Part shown: in pieces, positions 19,101-27,428 of the stretch | Numbering within the stretch: the stretch's first letter is position 1 | Layout: each line of letters starts with the position of its first letter | From: Microscillaceae bacterium | GTDB taxonomy: Bacteria; Bacteroidota; Bacteroidia; Cytophagales; Microscillaceae | Assembly: GCA_003483885.1 (NCBI GenBank) | Contig: DMXI01000039.1 | Span: 1 to 34,760 of the forward strand | Direction of reading: 5' to 3' | Length of the DNA: 34,760 bases | Translations under genes and position numbers: made by a program | The notes under the pieces: generated by a model | Seen by the model: the letters and a program-made list of their open reading frames with translations, nothing else | Told to the model about the DNA's origin: nothing | Databases searched by the model: none

Positions 19101-22100
19101 ACTGAAAGCCCTCTTTTATTGACCTCAGAATCAGAACAAACTCTTTTAGAGGCTATTCCTGACCAAGATCAAAATGGTAATGACAATGACAAAACCTTGA
19201 TTCGGCTTACTTTTGACTATCATACCTACCAAGATATGATTGTGCGTACGGTACCCTCAAATTCACCTTTAAGCGACAGCCAATTATTAGAGAGTAATGC
19301 CATTTATCCTGATAGCCAAGAGGTCTTTACTGATCAAGCAGAAATATTGTTCCGTAACCAAATGCCACGTCAAGTAAGCGGAAAAGTTATTTCAGTTGAA
19401 GATCACCCTAGTAATGAGTTGTTATCAATTGTGAGAGTGGATGACTATTATATGGCCAGTGTAAACAAAACACTATCGCCTGAGATTACGCCTGGCACTG
19501 AAGCCAATTATATAGGCGGTACGTTTGCACTAGACAAACAACAACACTTGATACAGGATGTAAGCCTGGAAGCGGGTAAACCAGTATTTACGCTGTATAA
19601 AAAAGAAATTGGTGATGCACTCATCAATAACCTCCCTACCGCCAATGCCGATCAGCTGCAGGCCATTCAAATTACAAGAGATGGTTTGTTTATGGCAATA
19701 GAAAATATGCAAAATATAAGTAGTTGGGGAAATCATAATCCAATAATGCCCAATATCAAGATTGGGGATAATTGGCCCATTCATCGCGAAGTCATAGAGG
19801 TTCAAGATGATGATGGCAATTCAAATCGCCAGATTGAAAAAACCCGAGGTATATGGAATCAAAACGCAAACATTGACAAAGAGCTCGAGCAAGTAGCCCA
19901 GACTGACGCTGATGGCAACCCGAAGCTTGATAGTAATGGACAAGTGATGACCACTACTCAACATCGTGGACTCTATAAAATCACCTTAGTTGGGCAACAA
20001 CTAGTCAAACACACTCAGCCCAATGTAGAATGGTTCCGAGGTGTTATCAGAGTATTTACCCAAGGAAGTGTAGGTACAGGATTACCCCAAAAAACCCGAA
20101 AAGTGCTCAAGGTTCTCAGAATAGAAAATATAGACGAACCCAATGATGTAGTAATTTATGCCCAAGACAGCAACTTTTCGCCTAACCTGGATTATGACCC
20201 AATTCAGACGGGCAGTGGCATCTCGGTGAATTTTTACCCTGGTTATAAAGCATATCTTTATGCCAATCCGGCCCATCACCTCGACGAAAGTCATATACTT
20301 CCGTCATCAGGCGAAAGAACTCGCTACAGCATATTTGGTTTGCGTAGTATACACACTGGGCCACCACAGCACACCTCCAAAATAAGTGTGCCCAGCCCTA
20401 TGTTTGCTCAGGAAATAATAGAAGCCAAAACGCCCGAACAACCACTGGGCGCCTTGTATGCTACCCGTCCCGATTTCTTTGGGCGGTCTACTTATACTTT
20501 TACTACGCAGTATCAGCACAAGCCCCATGGAGTATTGTTTTATCGGGCAAGCGACGAAGTGATACTTCATACCATTTATAAGCCCTCAACAGTGCAACAA
20601 ATCAGAGAAGCTTTAAAATCCCTGGGAGGCAACGAAGAAGCTTGGGTCACCGATCGCTGGCAAAACTTCCTAAGTTTTAATTATAATTATCCAGTAGACG
20701 ATACCCTCAATGAAAACGGTAAATTTGCGATATATCCTCCCGAGGCAGAAGGTTATCGTTTTCCCAATCCAGACAGAGAAGCGTTGTTTGAATGGATAAA
20801 CGAAATACGTGAAAAGTCGGGAGAAGTCCGTATTGACGAATCAGAATGGGGTAATATTCCAGCAGGAGACGATCGCTTGCTTAAATTTGTCAAAGGAGCT
20901 ATCTACAATGTTTTTGCACCGCTCACTCAAGTACCCATTATTTATCAACATATCAATGGGGGAAACTATGAACCTGTGAATAAAAAACAGACCATTCGAG
21001 ATAAAAATGGTTATGTGCTGGCTCCTACTCATCCTGACTTTGACATGGCACCTATGATGAAAATCGTAGGTACGGCTCCTCATAAAACTCAGTTTACTGA
21101 TTTTACCCTGGATGGCACCTCAGACAACTTATATTTCTATGGCGTAAAAGAACTTGATACCCAAATGAAAATGGGAGATTTTAGCCCGCTTTTAGGTCCT
21201 ATCAAGCTCGTAAATACCAATCCACCCGAAGCACCTGAGGTAAAACGAATTGTCCCCAAGCTGGAAAATGTGATCTTGAATACCCCACCAGCGGTTCAGG
21301 TAGAGGTCAATGCTTATCCTGCGGTGCAAAATATTCGCAAGCTCAATATCTATCGAGCTTTTAGTAAACTAGAGGCGCAATCGGTGCGCACTATGCAATT
21401 AGTAGATACGGTTGACCTAGAACAAAACTCTCTATTGAATGAAAGTATATGGAAGATAGAGGATACTTTTGCCGACCTGGCCGAAGTACCTTATGGTGAC
21501 GGGCTTTTTTATAGAGTTACCGCTGCCCGTAAAGTGAAATATGCTAACAAGGGGAACGCTAGTGATATCGCAGTGGAGTATGCTCCCTCTCAAGCATCTA
21601 AAATTATGGCAACATTGATGGTAGAGGTCACCAACCCTCCTGCTCCTACGCTAAGCTACACCGCAGACGCAATTAATACCTTGGGCAAACTTCCTCAAGT
21701 AGTACTTAATTGGGAAAAAACCTGCTATAAGGGCAAATACCATGTGTACAAAATGAATGCAAAGGGCAACTGGGAGAAAATCTATGAATTTGTGAATGAG
21801 CATAATCAGCCAAACATACAGGTAGCATTGCAAAACACTACCTTAGACACTGGCGACCGTTTATCGGTACGAGACGAAGATAATAACCTGATTTATCATC
21901 ATTTTAAGGTAGTGACCGAAAATACTTCGGGCTTGTTAAGTACTCAGGAAAAAATCTTGACTATCTATTCAGAGCAAGAAGTGCCAAGCTATAATTTAAG
22001 TTTTAATGGCAATGATGCCTACCTCGGATCACAGCCAGGGTTTACACAATGGGGAAAATCACAGGCATTTACTATGCAGTTCTTTGTCGAGGACTTGGCT

Positions 22101-22670
22101 TATACTACTGGTAGTGGAGTGGTGCATAATCCATTGTTTTGCAGTTTGCCTAATGGCAGTGGAGGTGGAATGATCTTCGGATTCCGTAACGATGCTTTTA
22201 TTATTTCTATTCAAGGTACTTCTTCCACCTATAACTCAAGGTTATTTAGTCGTGGTATCCCCTTTTCTGAAATTACCCATATTGCTGTGACTTATGATGG
22301 TAGTGGCTTATCCGACGGGTTTATGTTGTATTTAAATGGTGTGGCTCAAAGTGTGATCCAAACCAATAATAGACTGGGAGCTTTAGAAGTCCCTCAAACT
22401 ACCAGCTTTACACTTTGTAGAGGCTATAGTTGGACAGGAGGTACCAATTATACCCAGACAAAAGTAAAAAATGTATCCATAGTTAATTATCCAAAAACCG
22501 AATCAGAGATATTGACCGATTTCAACACTGGTACTCAATCGGTAGGAACTGGGGCTTATCTATTGGCTTACGATTTCAATATAGACGTAGGTGTTCAGTC
22601 TGCCATCATTCCTGGTTTACATGGTAGCCCTGATTTAGATTTATTCGGAGCCACATTTTTATTGACTTAG
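16131..22670 (+). CDS. 2179-aa giant protein: beta-propeller, Gly-rich hinge, FN3-like units, LamG-like C-terminus
   Basis: No signal peptide. Residues 1 to about 375 form a beta-propeller-like repeat region with recurring blades of the type G-x-V-x-W-x-K-x-Y (SGRVIWEKSY, DGSVVWQKYY) and DGN/GDI turns. A flexible hinge at 397-409 has six glycines, two aspartates and two more glycines. Then comes a block beginning YLHLLAAGSTGED and GIHLRWMFRGILG (about 420-450). The middle 1200 residues are beta-rich. Fibronectin-III-like units with proline-rich borders (TNPPEAPEV, TNPPAPTLSY) lie near 1695-1910. Residues about 1950-2179 read as a concanavalin/LamG-like sandwich (LSFNGNDAYLG, ITHIAVTYDGSG, GFMLYLNGVAQ), a fold that often binds glycans. 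It ends the cluster just before a strong terminator. A surface-recognition or adhesion role is inferred from the folds. Confidence 0.9.
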   Translation: MTFFNNYKKTENSRYYDATQIGNEIYSIGRIFDGSKYAGLVTKVDLSGRVIWEKSYTVNGQSQGFRFEKVVACVNGDILVAGILDQSPTHLILTRIASDGSVVWQKYYAGFNVQEGHLVGLPRDAFYVVIGSVPFTNKGVTAQHLQIIAISGDGSIISQTASNIGRLAGATATPDGNQLLLYGQTDGGLAACHIYDFNQAFSVNNQFTISIPRSIGQLFQVAYHGKTGLLIRGNVRSTTTTEAYDFITKAPIPGNPASGTFPVKLLPSSEGERFALANDGSIYFTQTISGNPGQIVSRYDANFTSLQSKLLDIPTPLTIGYVGSQQIVLHGKDSTLLSLGLELESCKTTPVVIDPPNDASLSFGKMDFSPSVAIQFSVGSSSANAQNVTSRIEEICPPTGGGGGGDDGGVEINELTTFQSPYLHLLAAGSTGEDSTQGIHLRWMFRGILGDTHLPKGDAANTDHNFNKSNDVVSLYRAPYQKVVTTLSFMEVPAEIDDVNATWIYRFAGDRELQVYFRNTSKYNELRPNNTLASGQHTIKFITDYGSNIIEIENKKEQFFAVEFTIDEDEDVARLLTETLSVEDNELLTIKAVSARNAFTLGIDTELRLVCENGRCVRLQPEGSILEAVHFEFYNDFISNSIGTDSWQKIGDYSLTLDNNIAFERLEPPQSNLASTVHGIWKRYNDDAYVNIDNYKKKWERDTEAWDRDIKQVVDRYIDLSNNADNPTATEQVNLDDGGSLDVSNLDLLNLAAYDYHVARMLGLGCLDIDSSIMTGTYVYIISYTTLGNLEDGQGAREVQHLTMSLPTTINDQRLPLPVKLKEVVPGAFFGSEANGQKLTNDEGYAQNGESRYVSLYIEESPEDQIETPFYQSGDEFSAADYTYPIYAGLEYGTTNGEWVKPELAHDATYTYEDANGKYIFETRPLQLPDEDQALFVHQQRVNGTHYYRAYGINLFSRATLSEQSKSIVTTLQPNISLLPPSDVNALLIRTESPLLLTSESEQTLLEAIPDQDQNGNDNDKTLIRLTFDYHTYQDMIVRTVPSNSPLSDSQLLESNAIYPDSQEVFTDQAEILFRNQMPRQVSGKVISVEDHPSNELLSIVRVDDYYMASVNKTLSPEITPGTEANYIGGTFALDKQQHLIQDVSLEAGKPVFTLYKKEIGDALINNLPTANADQLQAIQITRDGLFMAIENMQNISSWGNHNPIMPNIKIGDNWPIHREVIEVQDDDGNSNRQIEKTRGIWNQNANIDKELEQVAQTDADGNPKLDSNGQVMTTTQHRGLYKITLVGQQLVKHTQPNVEWFRGVIRVFTQGSVGTGLPQKTRKVLKVLRIENIDEPNDVVIYAQDSNFSPNLDYDPIQTGSGISVNFYPGYKAYLYANPAHHLDESHILPSSGERTRYSIFGLRSIHTGPPQHTSKISVPSPMFAQEIIEAKTPEQPLGALYATRPDFFGRSTYTFTTQYQHKPHGVLFYRASDEVILHTIYKPSTVQQIREALKSLGGNEEAWVTDRWQNFLSFNYNYPVDDTLNENGKFAIYPPEAEGYRFPNPDREALFEWINEIREKSGEVRIDESEWGNIPAGDDRLLKFVKGAIYNVFAPLTQVPIIYQHINGGNYEPVNKKQTIRDKNGYVLAPTHPDFDMAPMMKIVGTAPHKTQFTDFTLDGTSDNLYFYGVKELDTQMKMGDFSPLLGPIKLVNTNPPEAPEVKRIVPKLENVILNTPPAVQVEVNAYPAVQNIRKLNIYRAFSKLEAQSVRTMQLVDTVDLEQNSLLNESIWKIEDTFADLAEVPYGDGLFYRVTAARKVKYANKGNASDIAVEYAPSQASKIMATLMVEVTNPPAPTLSYTADAINTLGKLPQVVLNWEKTCYKGKYHVYKMNAKGNWEKIYEFVNEHNQPNIQVALQNTTLDTGDRLSVRDEDNNLIYHHFKVVTENTSGLLSTQEKILTIYSEQEVPSYNLSFNGNDAYLGSQPGFTQWGKSQAFTMQFFVEDLAYTTGSGVVHNPLFCSLPNGSGGGMIFGFRNDAFIISIQGTSSTYNSRLFSRGIPFSEITHIAVTYDGSGLSDGFMLYLNGVAQSVIQTNNRLGALEVPQTTSFTLCRGYSWTGGTNYTQTKVKNVSIVNYPKTESEILTDFNTGTQSVGTGAYLLAYDFNIDVGVQSAIIPGLHGSPDLDLFGATFLLT

Positions 22671-22698
22671 TATTCATTCCCAAGTAAAGTAAGAAGAG

Positions 22699-22729
22699 AC
22701 TGTCCCATACACATGGGGCAGTTTTTTTT
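22699..22729 (+). terminator. strong terminator closing the five-gene cluster
   Basis: ACTGTCCCAT and ATGGGGCAGT form a 10-bp stem with one G-T pair and a 4-base loop, followed by a run of seven or more T. It begins 29 bases after the 2179-aa gene and marks the end of the cluster transcript. Confidence 0.9.
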
Positions 22730-22830
22730 ATGAGTAATGGTATCAGAATTTTCTATATATTCCAGCGCTGGCAAGTATTGTCTAACCCAAGAAAAGAGTA
22801 TATTTATGATCTTTGTAAAAAAGTAATCCC

Positions 22831-23328
22831 ATGACACAAAAAGTCCCATTTACCCATCAATCTGTGATCATTACAATATTTATTAGTCTTGTCACCCTTG
22901 GCTTGTATATCCCGCTTTGGTTTATCACCTACCGTACTGCACTTAATTCACTCCAGGCACAAAAACAACTACCCATCACGGGGCCAGTGGTTACCTTGGT
23001 ATTGCTTGGAACCTGGCACCTCTTCAATTTTTTGTCGTTTTTTACTGATTTTACTGGTGACAACGAATCACTCAACAATATTTATGACAGCATTTACTTT
23101 ATTTCTTTCATAGCAGGCATTATTTGGAGTATCATTTTATCCTTTCAAGTACAACGCATGTTGAGTTCCTATACCCAAACCCAAAAATACGCGGTAGGAT
23201 ATGTGGGATTGTTTACCTTTCTTTTCAATATTTTTTACCTGCAATTCAAAGTAAACCAGCTCATTCGCTACGAAGAAAATCAGGTATGGGATATAGATAG
23301 CATAGGGCAACATCTGAAAAATAACTAG
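22831..23328 (+). CDS. DUF4234-like small integral membrane protein
   Basis: A 165-residue protein with four hydrophobic segments at about 12-33, 47-66, 83-104 and 121-140. The first segment, IITIFISLVTLGLYIPLWF, followed by a Tyr/Arg turn, resembles the opening of DUF4234 membrane proteins, where an aliphatic helix ends in a T-x-G-x-Y-x-x-x-W pattern. The tail after residue 140 is charged and probably cytoplasmic. No signal peptide apart from the first helix. The gene lies between two terminators, so it is a single-gene unit outside the giant cluster. Function unknown. The family call is from motif memory; the membrane topology is the firmer part. Confidence 0.75.
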   Translation: MTQKVPFTHQSVIITIFISLVTLGLYIPLWFITYRTALNSLQAQKQLPITGPVVTLVLLGTWHLFNFLSFFTDFTGDNESLNNIYDSIYFISFIAGIIWSIILSFQVQRMLSSYTQTQKYAVGYVGLFTFLFNIFYLQFKVNQLIRYEENQVWDIDSIGQHLKNN

Positions 23329-23367
23329 AGATTACGCTGGTTAAACATTTTACTTAAAAACAAAGAT

Positions 23368-23397
23368 AGTCTTATTGAATTCGGTAAGACTTTTTTT
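23368..23397 (+). terminator. terminator after the DUF4234-like gene
   Basis: AGTCTTA and TAAGACT form a perfect 7-bp stem with a 10-base loop and run straight into a tract of seven T. Confidence 0.8.
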
Positions 23398-23670
23398 ATA
23401 ATTTTACCTGATGAGCTTTTCATTCATTTGAACTCGGATGCAATTTTAGGTTAGGTAATGTTTCAAAAATAACTTTTCGATTTAGAGGAGATTTTTCGTT
23501 TGGCTACTTCTTTATTTTATTGCCTGTAGTACAATCAAACGCCTTTTCTCTGGCTAAACCTCTATGTCAGAAGAGATAACTTATTTGTTAATCATTACCA
23601 ATTAAGATTTTTGGCATTTTTTTTAACATATATAAATAACCACGAACGAGTAACATTAGCAGAAACACCT
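23398..23670. other. gene-free region upstream of the NACHT gene
   Basis: Together with the preceding terminator this gives about 340 bp without a gene. It is AT-rich. I found no exact TAnnTTTG box and no inverted repeat of note. An in-frame TTG at 23611 could extend the NACHT protein by 20 residues. Confidence 0.5.
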
Positions 23671-25509
23671 ATGCTTGGATTTAAAAATTCACTTAATAAG
23701 AAACTACACAAACAACTAGCACCTTTTTATTCCCAAAATGACATTAAAAAGGCAACGGAATACTATATCCCTACTCAATGCCAAAATATTGCACCCTCGA
23801 AAGAACATGAACCGGGTCATACCCATGCATTTGCCACTAAAGAAGACCTGATTCCTTTTTTTATTGAAAAAGCTTTCAAAAACAAGAGTGTTCAGGATCG
23901 TTTTTTTATCATTTTGGCCGACTCAGGAATGGGTAAAACTACTTTCATGATCAATCTTTATGCTTCTTTTGTAAAAAAGCATGGCCACGAGAATATTATA
24001 CTGATTCCACTGGGGAACCCTGATTCTCTCAAAGAGGTAGATGCAGTACAACACGCCCGACGAAAAGACATTATTTTGTTGTTGGATGCATTTGATGAGG
24101 ACAACCTGGCCATTAAGGATTACAAGGCACGCCTCAAGATCATTTTGACCAAGGCAAAAGATTTCAAAGAGATTATTATTACCTGCCGTACGCAATTCTT
24201 TCCCTCAGAAGTAGAAGAACCTCGTGAAACGGGTATTTTGAAATTTGGTGATGATGGAGGCGAATATACTTTCCGTAAATTATACATCTCTCCTTTCGAT
24301 GATAGTGATATCAAAAAATATTTGCGCAAGAAGTACTCGTTTTTCCAAAAAAAGAAACAGCAAAAGGCCGCCGATATTGTACAGCAATCACCCAATTTGA
24401 TGGTACGCCCTATGTTGCTTAGCTATATCGATGATTTGATCGAGTCAGGACGACGCTACGAACGTACTTATCAGATTTACAAAGAACTGATCAAGAAATG
24501 GATAGATCGAGAGGTAAATCGACGCCCCCGAGACAAAAAAGAATACCAGAAACAACTGTATAAGTTTTCTCGAGCCATTGCCATTAATATTTATGAAAAC
24601 CACAAAAAACGAGGTGGTTTCTTTATAGATGGCAACGAGGTATTGCATTTTGCCCGACAGCAAGGCATTGATTTGCAAGAACTTGAGCTCAAAAGTAGAT
24701 CATTACTCAACCGTGATGTGCAAGGTAAATATAAGTTTTCGCACAAATCCATCCTTGAGTATTTTCTATCTATGGAGGCTTTTGAAAACGATAACTTTAT
24801 CAAAGATGGAAACTTTGAAGGTATAGAACAGGCTGAATTCTTTTTGCAGGAGATGTTCTACGACAAAGCCCGCAAATTAGACGGCGAGTTTCGTTTGAGC
24901 ACCAATGTAACCAACCAGGCTTTTTCGGAGCTCAAGTTGCCTGACATGAAAAAGGTTGTATTTGTCTCTATCAAAAAAATAGATTCTCAAATTTTAAAGA
25001 TTCTTAAAGGATTTACCAATCTGGAAATCTTGTCGCTGTACAATGTATCTATTATGCAAAATAAGCTTAAGTCGTTTTTGTATAACTCGGAGCTTAGCAT
25101 TACCCGCAAATACTTGATTGATGCCAGTTTTGTCAGAGATTTGAGCCATTTGCGCAAGGTAGATATGAGTCATAATCAGATTACAGATACAATGATTTTT
25201 GAGAATATGATCCAATTGCAAAAGCTCAACCTAAGCAACAATAAAATTAGCAATATCAAAGCTTTGGGTAAGCTGGATCAAATCACAGACTTGAACTTAA
25301 GTAATAACCGCATTGCGGATGTATCGGCTTTGGTAAGTTTACGCCGCCTCAATAATCTCAAGCTGCAAAACAATAAACTGAGGAGTGTAGAAGAACTCAA
25401 AGACTTTAATCAGTTGATTTCGCTCGATATCAGCGAAAACGACCTCGATCCTCAGGAAGTAGAAGCACTGAAAGAGGCTTTGCCCAAGTGTAAAATCACT
25501 TTTTATTAG
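23671..25509 (+). CDS. NACHT-LRR (NLR-like) STAND ATPase
   Basis: A 612-residue signal-transduction ATPase of the STAND class with bacterial NLR layout. After a short N-terminus (about 75 residues) comes a P-loop written ADSGMGKTT with lysine 89, a Walker B ILLLDAFDED with D139, and a sensor-like IIITCRTQFF. Winged-helix-like sequence follows, containing SPNLMVRPMLLSYI and KYKFSHKSILEYFLS, typical of NACHT proteins. Leucine-rich repeats run from about 445 to 610 in the N-x-L/I-x-x-I form (LQKLNLSNNKISNI, ITDLNLSNNRIADV). There is no large N-terminal effector domain and no signal peptide. I chose ATG 23671 over the TTG at 23611. Bacterial NACHT proteins are known to include phage-defence sensors; that role here is inference. 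The next gene starts 5 bp downstream, suggesting a two-gene operon. Confidence 0.92.
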   Translation: MLGFKNSLNKKLHKQLAPFYSQNDIKKATEYYIPTQCQNIAPSKEHEPGHTHAFATKEDLIPFFIEKAFKNKSVQDRFFIILADSGMGKTTFMINLYASFVKKHGHENIILIPLGNPDSLKEVDAVQHARRKDIILLLDAFDEDNLAIKDYKARLKIILTKAKDFKEIIITCRTQFFPSEVEEPRETGILKFGDDGGEYTFRKLYISPFDDSDIKKYLRKKYSFFQKKKQQKAADIVQQSPNLMVRPMLLSYIDDLIESGRRYERTYQIYKELIKKWIDREVNRRPRDKKEYQKQLYKFSRAIAINIYENHKKRGGFFIDGNEVLHFARQQGIDLQELELKSRSLLNRDVQGKYKFSHKSILEYFLSMEAFENDNFIKDGNFEGIEQAEFFLQEMFYDKARKLDGEFRLSTNVTNQAFSELKLPDMKKVVFVSIKKIDSQILKILKGFTNLEILSLYNVSIMQNKLKSFLYNSELSITRKYLIDASFVRDLSHLRKVDMSHNQITDTMIFENMIQLQKLNLSNNKISNIKALGKLDQITDLNLSNNRIADVSALVSLRRLNNLKLQNNKLRSVEELKDFNQLISLDISENDLDPQEVEALKEALPKCKITFY

Positions 25510-25514
25510 GGTTT

Positions 25515-25991
25515 ATGAGAATTGAGAAGTCAATCGCTCATCCTAAAGCCCTCAAATTATTGACTGATGATTTTTTTTGGGATCAAAGCGATGAATTTGC
25601 TCCTTTTGGAAGTGACGAAGCTCATAATATCCTATCACAATTTACCCACTGGAAAGCCTTCAACCCTCATGCACCCTATCAGGACTTTGTAGTTGCCAGA
25701 AGCCTACAAATGAGCCTTACACCTCTACACCTTAGTCAATCGGTAGACGAACTTTCTCCTCAAGAATTTCAAACATTTTGTGAAGATTTAGACAGTGAAA
25801 TCATTGCCATTGGCTTGGTTCAGTTAGTTACAGAAGGTAATATAGAGGCTCAGTTAAAATCCTGGACGACCTGCGCTGTACAAAGAAAACTCCATCCACA
25901 AACCATTGAATATTGGGATTTGGAAGGGTGGGATAAACAAGCCTGGATAACAATGATGCAAACCACATTGAAGGTATTACAACAACTGTAG
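25515..25991 (+). CDS. 158-aa protein of the FFWD-APFGSDE type (YfeS-like), unknown function
   Basis: A soluble acidic protein of 158 residues. The opening AHPKALKLLTDDFFWDQSDE followed by FAPFGSDEAHNIL recalls a family of small bacterial proteins related to Escherichia coli YfeS; this is from memory and not tested. A second conserved-looking part is EIIAIGLVQLVTEG, and the C-terminus is aromatic (YWDLEGWDKQAW). No membrane segment. The gap to the upstream NACHT-LRR gene is only 5 bp, so the two are almost certainly cotranscribed. Whether it works with that ATPase as sensor, effector or regulator cannot be read from the sequence. Confidence 0.75.
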   Translation: MRIEKSIAHPKALKLLTDDFFWDQSDEFAPFGSDEAHNILSQFTHWKAFNPHAPYQDFVVARSLQMSLTPLHLSQSVDELSPQEFQTFCEDLDSEIIAIGLVQLVTEGNIEAQLKSWTTCAVQRKLHPQTIEYWDLEGWDKQAWITMMQTTLKVLQQL

Positions 25992-26170
25992 GTCTGTTTA
26001 CTGTTCCTCCGACTTTAGTACTATGCTTACTCAAATGCTATTCAGGGTATAATTTTCACCTGATTTCGAAAAAATGCAACCCCTCCTCAATTAAATTATC
26101 ATTAGATAGAGGTATATGTATACCACGATCAAATTTATAATCTCTACCCATTACTAAACACTTATTGATA

Positions 26171-27325
26171 ATGAAAATTTGGCCTTATTTTATAGCCTTG
26201 GTAGTGTACCTGGGCTGTACTGGACAAACCCAACCCGAAGCATCTAACGCGCAACCCAAGTATATGCAAAAAATTGATGCTTTGTTCAAAGACTTTAACA
26301 ACAAAAACTCCCCCGGCTATGCCATCGCCATTACCAAAGGAAACAAAGTGCTTTATGCCAAAGGTTACGGAATGGCCAACCTAGAATACGATATACCCAT
26401 TGGTACCCAATCGGTGTTTAGTATTGCCTCAGTATCTAAGCAGTTTACTGGAGCGGCCATTGCCTTATTGATCATGGATGGCAAACTCTCGCTGGAGGAG
26501 GATGTCAGCCAATACATTTCTAAGCTCAAGAAGTATCCTCACAAAATCCAAATCAAACATTTATTGTACAATACCAGCGGGTTGCAGGACTATTATCGTT
26601 TGCCCCGCCCCAGTGGCAAATCCTGGAGTACCTTTAATTATTTTGACATTGAAGAAGCCATTGCCACTTCGCTTAAACAAGATACGTTGCTTTTCAAGCC
26701 AGGCAAGCAGTGGAATTATAGCAATGTCAATTTTATGTTACTGACCCAAATCGTAGAAAAAGCGACGGGGAAAAAGTTTCGGGATTTTGTGTGGGAACGC
26801 ATTTTTAAACCCTTGAATATGACCCAAACCCTGGTAAATGATGACATTACCAATATTGTCAAAAATCGGGTAATACCCTATAACCATCGTACACCAGAGA
26901 ATATCGAGGCTTATAAGCAAGCAGGAATTAAACTCAACCAACAGGGCACATTTATTCAGCATTGGCGTACATCGCCACATTATGGGGGCAGTGGCATTAT
27001 GACTACGGTAGAAGACCTGGCCAAATGGTCTATCAATTTTTATAGTAAAAAATTCGGCGGACAAAAGTTTTACGACTTAATGCACAAAACCATCAAGTTT
27101 GAGCACACGCGCGATAATCAAGCATTTGGACTATATTTGGGCGATTTTAACGGGCGGCAAATTGTGGCCTGGGATGGTGGTGCAGCAGGCATTAGTTCTC
27201 AGCTCATGCGCTTTCCCAAAGAAGGAATAAGTATTGTGTGCTTGAGCAACTTAGGCACTGGCAGGGCATTCGAAAAGGTCAACCAAATCGCGGATATTTT
27301 AATTTCAGAAAAGGTGATGAAATAA
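26171..27325 (+). CDS. serine hydrolase lipoprotein, class C beta-lactamase / PBP-like (S12)
   Basis: A 384-residue predicted lipoprotein. The leader MKIWPYFIALVVYLG is followed by Cys16 in a degenerate lipobox (YLGC), so the protein probably sits in the periplasm or outer membrane. The first active-site motif S-x-x-K is S87-V-S-K90 in FSIASVSKQFTG, and the second Y-x-N is YSN at 183-185. The third motif is not a plain KTG; the equivalent loop reads WDGGAAGISS, as in many S12 family hydrolases and peptidases that are not true beta-lactamases. The frame could begin at a TTG six bases upstream, but ATG 26171 gives the clean signal sequence. The substrate, peptide or ester, is unknown. The gene has its own 180-bp upstream gap and no operon partner. 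Confidence 0.92.
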   Translation: MKIWPYFIALVVYLGCTGQTQPEASNAQPKYMQKIDALFKDFNNKNSPGYAIAITKGNKVLYAKGYGMANLEYDIPIGTQSVFSIASVSKQFTGAAIALLIMDGKLSLEEDVSQYISKLKKYPHKIQIKHLLYNTSGLQDYYRLPRPSGKSWSTFNYFDIEEAIATSLKQDTLLFKPGKQWNYSNVNFMLLTQIVEKATGKKFRDFVWERIFKPLNMTQTLVNDDITNIVKNRVIPYNHRTPENIEAYKQAGIKLNQQGTFIQHWRTSPHYGGSGIMTTVEDLAKWSINFYSKKFGGQKFYDLMHKTIKFEHTRDNQAFGLYLGDFNGRQIVAWDGGAAGISSQLMRFPKEGISIVCLSNLGTGRAFEKVNQIADILISEKVMK

Positions 27326-27377
27326 AATGAATTATGAACATCGAATGCTGAAGTATTTATGATACCCGCTTCACAAA

Positions 27378-27409
27378 GTCATTGGTTTTTCCTCGAGAAG
27401 ACCAATGAC
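27378..27409. terminator. bidirectional hairpin between convergent genes
   Basis: GTCATTGGT and ACCAATGAC form a perfect 9-bp stem, extendable by A-T and G-T pairs. It lies between the S12 hydrolase stop on plus and the SnoaL-like stop on minus. The T tracts are short on both sides, so it may be a modest terminator for both. Confidence 0.6.
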
Positions 27410-27428
27410 CATCTTTTGTCAACCGATA

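Noticed and set aside
3874..22670. Contractile injection structural genes (sheath, tube, baseplate, AAA ATPase) within the cluster
   Set aside because: None of the five products shows phage-tail-like motifs or a Walker ATPase; any such machine would have to be encoded elsewhere.
23611..23670. 20-residue extension of the NACHT protein from a TTG
   Set aside because: ATG 23671 is in frame and a more likely start; the extension adds no recognisable domain, although it cannot be excluded.
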